Assembly (NCBI GenBank): GCA_041391665.1
Contig: JAWKNO010000002.1
Span: 1,674,001-1,738,000, forward strand
Length of the DNA: 64,000 nucleotides
Origin: Bacteroidia bacterium
Lineage (GTDB): Bacteria > Bacteroidota > Bacteroidia > J057
Reading direction: 5' to 3'
Below are positions 60,878-64,000 of this stretch, piece after piece. A model generated the notes under the pieces. It ran no database searches, was not told the origin of the DNA, and saw only the letters and a program-made list of their open reading frames with translations. Made by a program: the position numbers and the translations under genes. How positions within the stretch are numbered: the stretch's first letter is position 1; each line of letters starts with the position of its first letter.

Positions 60878-61450
60878 ATGTTTTTCCGTTTCCGTTTACT
60901 CCCCGGCCTGCTGACCATCGCAATGCTTTTTATTGCTGCATGTAATACCCCTTCCGAAATATTAAATCCCTGTTCTACGCCGCCCCAGGTCAGTGTCGCG
61001 AATGTAACGGGTTTCGTACAAGGTCTTCGAATGGGTAGCATCATCGTCAGCGGCAGCGGCCAGGAACCGCTCTCCTATAGCATTGACGGGATCAATTTTC
61101 AGCCGGGGGTGATATTCGAGGGCCTTGCACCTGGCAGCTATACGGTAACCGTCAGAGACGCAAACAATTGCGAAAACACAAACATCGCCCTCGTCAATGA
61201 CAATCCGCTCGTAAGCTACCTGCGCGATATACGGCCCATCCTTACCGACAATTGCCAGATCAGTAGCTGCCATTGCGACGGAAACTCGCTGTGTTTTGCC
61301 ACTTACGAGGTCGTCAAAGAATATTCGCAGGGCATTAAAGCCCGCACAGCCGGACGAGCCATGCCACCAGAGGATTCCGGCAAATTTCTCACCGAGCAGC
61401 AGATTCGCGCCATCGGCGACTGGGTCGATCAGGGCGCAATGAACAACTGA
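60878..61450 (+). CDS. Cytochrome-c-like lipoprotein with SprB-like repeat
   Basis: 190 residues. Lipoprotein signal MFFRFRLLPGLLTIAMLFIA ends in lipobox IAAC. A beta-sandwich segment (about 38-110: LSYSIDGINFQPG, LAPGSYTVTVRDANNCENT) is like a SprB repeat. The C-terminal part (about 113-190) looks like a small cytochrome-c domain: IRPILTDNCQISSCH with cysteines spaced C-x4-C-H instead of C-x2-C-H, and RAMPPEDSGKFLTEQQIRAI before GDWVDQGAM, the usual Met-Pro-Pro and final helix. Heme binding at this wide spacing is uncertain. It precedes the large cytochrome-c gene by 151 bases. Confidence 0.75.
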   Translation: MFFRFRLLPGLLTIAMLFIAACNTPSEILNPCSTPPQVSVANVTGFVQGLRMGSIIVSGSGQEPLSYSIDGINFQPGVIFEGLAPGSYTVTVRDANNCENTNIALVNDNPLVSYLRDIRPILTDNCQISSCHCDGNSLCFATYEVVKEYSQGIKARTAGRAMPPEDSGKFLTEQQIRAIGDWVDQGAMNN

Positions 61451-61542
61451 TTTCCCGCGCATGTATAGGTGCAGACAGCAGGGGGATTGCTTTATGCATG
61501 AGCTTGCATCGAGGATTGATCCGTTTTGAAGCATCTTACTCT

Positions 61543-61596
61543 ACGGGTTTTCAAAATTTGTTGTATTTTTCCGCCGCTTTCCTCAGCAAAACCCGT
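61543..61596 (+). promoter_or_regulatory. Hairpin in the leader of the cytochrome c-PA14 gene
   Basis: ACGGGTTTT (61543-61551) pairs exactly with AAAACCCGT (61588-61596) over a 36-base loop, ending 5 bases before the ATG at 61602. It could hide the ribosome-binding region or be a chance pairing. No terminator-type T-run follows. Confidence 0.35.
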
Positions 61597-61601
61597 ATTG
61601 A

Positions 61602-64000
61602 ATGAAAAAAACAACACTGCTTCTACTCTCGGCTGCCGGTATTTCTCTGACTTTGCTGTTTTTCAACAGCTGCCTGAAGCCCACACACTCTGCTGCACAT
61701 GCAGACGGTTTCCCCAAAGTATATCGCTCGGTTTTGGATCTGAAGGCTAGAATGGCAACTGTCGCCCTTGAAGACTCATTCTGGGTTGCTTATGATGCCA
61801 AAGATGGCGGATTATACAAAGTATGGCAGGATGGCGTATTGTTTGACGGCCCTGTATTTACGACCGCTCATGGCCCGCAGCCCACAAGTAAAGGCGCATC
61901 CTGGGTAGAATCTGCCGATCTCGATCCATGGCGGTTGGTGTCAAAATCAGGCGAATACAACCCCGAAGTACAATACCGGGGCCATTCCATCGACGGACAT
62001 GGTGTTTCTTTCCAGTACGAATTGAAAGACGAACACGGGCAGGTTATTACCATCACAGAAACTCCCGAAGTTGTAACTAATAAATATGGCGTAAAGGGAC
62101 TTAAAAGAACATTCCACGCAGATCATGTTCCGACGGGTACAGAAGTAGTGCTGAATACCTGGATCAATTCTGTGCGCAATGACCGGGATGTCGAAACTAA
62201 CGGCAAACTGACCTGGACAGACCGCAAAACCCGGCTGTTTGATTGGGCCTATATCCTGGAAGGATCAGCCAAACTTACCCTTAACAGCGGCGGAAATACA
62301 GATTATACCCTGTGGTTTTATCCAAAACCCACGATGGTAAAAGAAGTGGAAAAAACAGACGAAGCAGCCATTCACCCCGGACTGGCATTACTGGAGAGAA
62401 GTGATTGCAAAACCTGTCATAATGAAACAGTAAAAACGATCGGGCCGGCTTATGTAAAAGTTGCCGAAAAATACCCGTTCTCCAACGAAATGGTCGAGCA
62501 GTTGAGCCAGAAAGTCATAAAAGGAGGTGCAGGTGTGTGGGGCGATCAGGCAATGACCGCACATCCCGACCTGATGATTGCTGATGCACGGAAAATGGTC
62601 TCATGGATTCTCTCCCTTGACGGGGAAGATGCACCGGAAGAGCCCGGTACAGAAGAAGTGGATGTTACCAGTCTGAAAGCCGCGCCGGGACACGGGCCCA
62701 TTATCAATTTATATAAAGCTGAGAGCAGCCTGGACGCTTTTCCCGGTATAGATGAAGATCAGGTTCCGGTTTATTCCTCAGTGGTTCCGGTTGTTCATTT
62801 TGAAGGAAAAATCTTACCAGACGAATTAAAGAACAATATTTTTGCCCGTTTTTCGGGAACGCTTCATGTGCGTGAAGAGAAAAACTATGTGTTCCGCCTC
62901 ATCAGCGATGACGGATCGATCCTGACAATGGATGGAAATGTCCTGATCGATCATGATGGTCCGCATGGTGCGGAGGCAAAAGACGCAGAAATCATTCTCA
63001 AGGCTGGCGATCATCCATTTACAGTGGATTATTATCAGGGGGGTGGTGATGCTTCGCTATCATTTCAATGGCTGCCTTATGGAGAATCTGCCTTCTCCGT
63101 TGTGCCCCCGGATGTCATTACACACGACTCTGCCGACCTGCAAACCGCTCGTCCGTATGTCCCTGTTTCCGAAAGGGAAAACAGTTTCCCCGGAGACAGT
63201 CTGCCGCTGAAAGATGTACACCCGGCGTTTGATCTGGCAACAATACGCCCGTCTTCTTTCGAGCCCAAGGTGGGAGGAATGGACTTTTTGCCCGACGGAA
63301 AACTGGTAGTAAGTACATGGGATCCGGAAGGCTCAATCTATGTGCTGGATCATATCGCAGAAAGTGTCGCACAGGGAAACCCAGAGTTGGTTACAGTAAA
63401 AAGAATTGCCAAAGGATTGGCTGAACCGCTGGGGGTAAAAGTTGTAGAGGGAGAGATTTATGTACTCCAAAAGCAGGAGCTCACCCATTTGATCGATCAC
63501 AACGGAGACGGGATGATAGACGAATACCGGACGGTCTGCAATGGATGGCGGGTATCTGCCAATTTCCACGAATTTGCATTTGGCCTGGTGTATAAAGACG
63601 GATATTTCTACGGCACACTTGCTACCGCGATCAACCCGGGAGGCGCCAGTACCAAACCCCAGATTCCTGACCGGGGAAAAGTAGTGCGAATCTCCAAAGC
63701 AGATGGTAGTTTTTCATTCATAGCCTCAGGACTTCGCACCCCTAATGGCATCGGGATCGACGGCAAAGGGGAGATATTTGTAGCAGATAATCAGGGAGAC
63801 TGGCTGCCTTCTTCCAAAATCCTCCACATTGTAGAAGGCGAATGGTACGGCTCACGTTCAGTAGATTTTGAAGGGACCGCCAATCTGAAAGAAAAACCAC
63901 CGGTTGTTTGGCTGCCACAGGATGAAATTGGCAACAGCCCCAGTCAGCCGGCCACATTGGATGTCGGTCCTTACCAGGGACAAATGATCCATGGAGAAGT
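61602..64000 (+). CDS. Cytochrome c-PA14-beta-propeller lipoprotein, 3' end outside window
   Basis: At least 799 residues, open to the window end. The signal MKKTTLLLLSAAGISLTLLF ends in NSC (Cys about 24), probably lipidated. A beta-rich N-terminal part (about 35-240, RMATVALEDSFWVAYDAKDG) precedes a c-type heme domain (CKTCH at about 268, with QAMTAHPDL and MVSWILSL after it). A PA14-like carbohydrate-binding domain (about 385-500; FARFSGTLHV, FRLISDDGSILTMDG, FTVDYYQGGG) follows, and then a sugar-dehydrogenase-type propeller (about 530 onward; GGMDFLPDGKLVVSTWD, GLAEPLGVKV, FGLVYKDGYFYG, LRTPNGIGIDGKG). Such combinations occur in planctomycetes and Bacteroidota and suggest extracellular sugar oxidation with electron transfer. 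Substrate unknown. Confidence 0.85.
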   Translation, partial: MKKTTLLLLSAAGISLTLLFFNSCLKPTHSAAHADGFPKVYRSVLDLKARMATVALEDSFWVAYDAKDGGLYKVWQDGVLFDGPVFTTAHGPQPTSKGASWVESADLDPWRLVSKSGEYNPEVQYRGHSIDGHGVSFQYELKDEHGQVITITETPEVVTNKYGVKGLKRTFHADHVPTGTEVVLNTWINSVRNDRDVETNGKLTWTDRKTRLFDWAYILEGSAKLTLNSGGNTDYTLWFYPKPTMVKEVEKTDEAAIHPGLALLERSDCKTCHNETVKTIGPAYVKVAEKYPFSNEMVEQLSQKVIKGGAGVWGDQAMTAHPDLMIADARKMVSWILSLDGEDAPEEPGTEEVDVTSLKAAPGHGPIINLYKAESSLDAFPGIDEDQVPVYSSVVPVVHFEGKILPDELKNNIFARFSGTLHVREEKNYVFRLISDDGSILTMDGNVLIDHDGPHGAEAKDAEIILKAGDHPFTVDYYQGGGDASLSFQWLPYGESAFSVVPPDVITHDSADLQTARPYVPVSERENSFPGDSLPLKDVHPAFDLATIRPSSFEPKVGGMDFLPDGKLVVSTWDPEGSIYVLDHIAESVAQGNPELVTVKRIAKGLAEPLGVKVVEGEIYVLQKQELTHLIDHNGDGMIDEYRTVCNGWRVSANFHEFAFGLVYKDGYFYGTLATAINPGGASTKPQIPDRGKVVRISKADGSFSFIASGLRTPNGIGIDGKGEIFVADNQGDWLPSSKILHIVEGEWYGSRSVDFEGTANLKEKPPVVWLPQDEIGNSPSQPATLDVGPYQGQMIHGE

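Noticed and set aside
1..64000. CRISPR array, prophage or insertion sequence
   Set aside because: No regularly spaced repeat array, transposase, integrase or phage structural gene was seen; the repeats present are isolated palindromes or short tandem units.

Overview
The window is chromosomal DNA of a Bacteroidota bacterium, most likely Saprospiria/Lewinella-like or a related marine or freshwater lineage. This is inferred from type IX secretion (T9SS) C-terminal sorting domains on four secreted proteins, a SusC/SusD pair, Bacteroidota-type lipoproteins, and beta-barrel, OmpA and TolC proteins; no rRNA or other phylogenetic marker is present. I saw no tRNA, rRNA, CRISPR array, transposase, integrase or phage gene.

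Layout. 1-108: the N-terminus of a leftward gene cut by the window edge. 0.5-6.6 kb: an AT-rich RHS/YD-repeat locus, with a 1.7-kaa RHS protein carrying a 170-residue variable tail, followed by a small YD-repeat protein with a T9SS tail. 6.6-11.9 kb: a small polysaccharide-degradation locus (alginate-lyase-family lipoprotein, a protein of three repeated binding-like modules, and a parallel beta-helix lyase-like protein, the last two T9SS-exported). 11.9-16.2 kb: acetyl-CoA synthetase among hypothetical secreted proteins. 16.3-23.7 kb: SusD-SusC, preceded by a predicted three-way-junction leader, and a dipeptidyl peptidase IV, suggesting peptide scavenging. 23.8-30.7 kb: a sulfotransferase-like protein, AraC regulator, serine/threonine dehydratase translationally coupled to a NIPSNAP protein, papain-like protease, alpha/beta hydrolase and an EEP-family hydrolase. 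30.7-34.3 kb: bestrophin, serine hydrolase and an SbtA bicarbonate transporter. 34.3-42.6 kb: GCPII-like M28 peptidase, dispersed repeats, thioesterase, TetR, free-Met-sulfoxide reductase, outer-membrane protein, CCA-adding enzyme family protein, SLC13-type transporter, MazG-like protein. 42.6-47.2 kb: an ABC/HlyD/TolC export operon. 47.3-54.1 kb: acetyltransferase, YfbR nucleotidase, hydrolase, a Ktr/Trk potassium uptake pair with an OmpA protein, and a DUF1080 lipoprotein. 54.1-64 kb: a T9SS-tail relic, hypothetical proteins, an M36 metalloprotease with PKD and T9SS domains, an RHS relic, and two cytochrome-c-like lipoproteins, the second a cytochrome c-PA14-propeller protein running off the window.

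Much of the coding capacity serves degradation and uptake of extracellular polymers: lyases, DPP-IV, M28, M36 and C1 proteases, SusCD and DUF1080. The rest is housekeeping. The most unusual parts are the RHS locus with its T9SS-tailed YD companion and distant RHS relic, the structured leader upstream of susC, the triplicated module protein, and several dispersed palindromic repeats. All functional calls rest on reading the protein sequences; no search was run.
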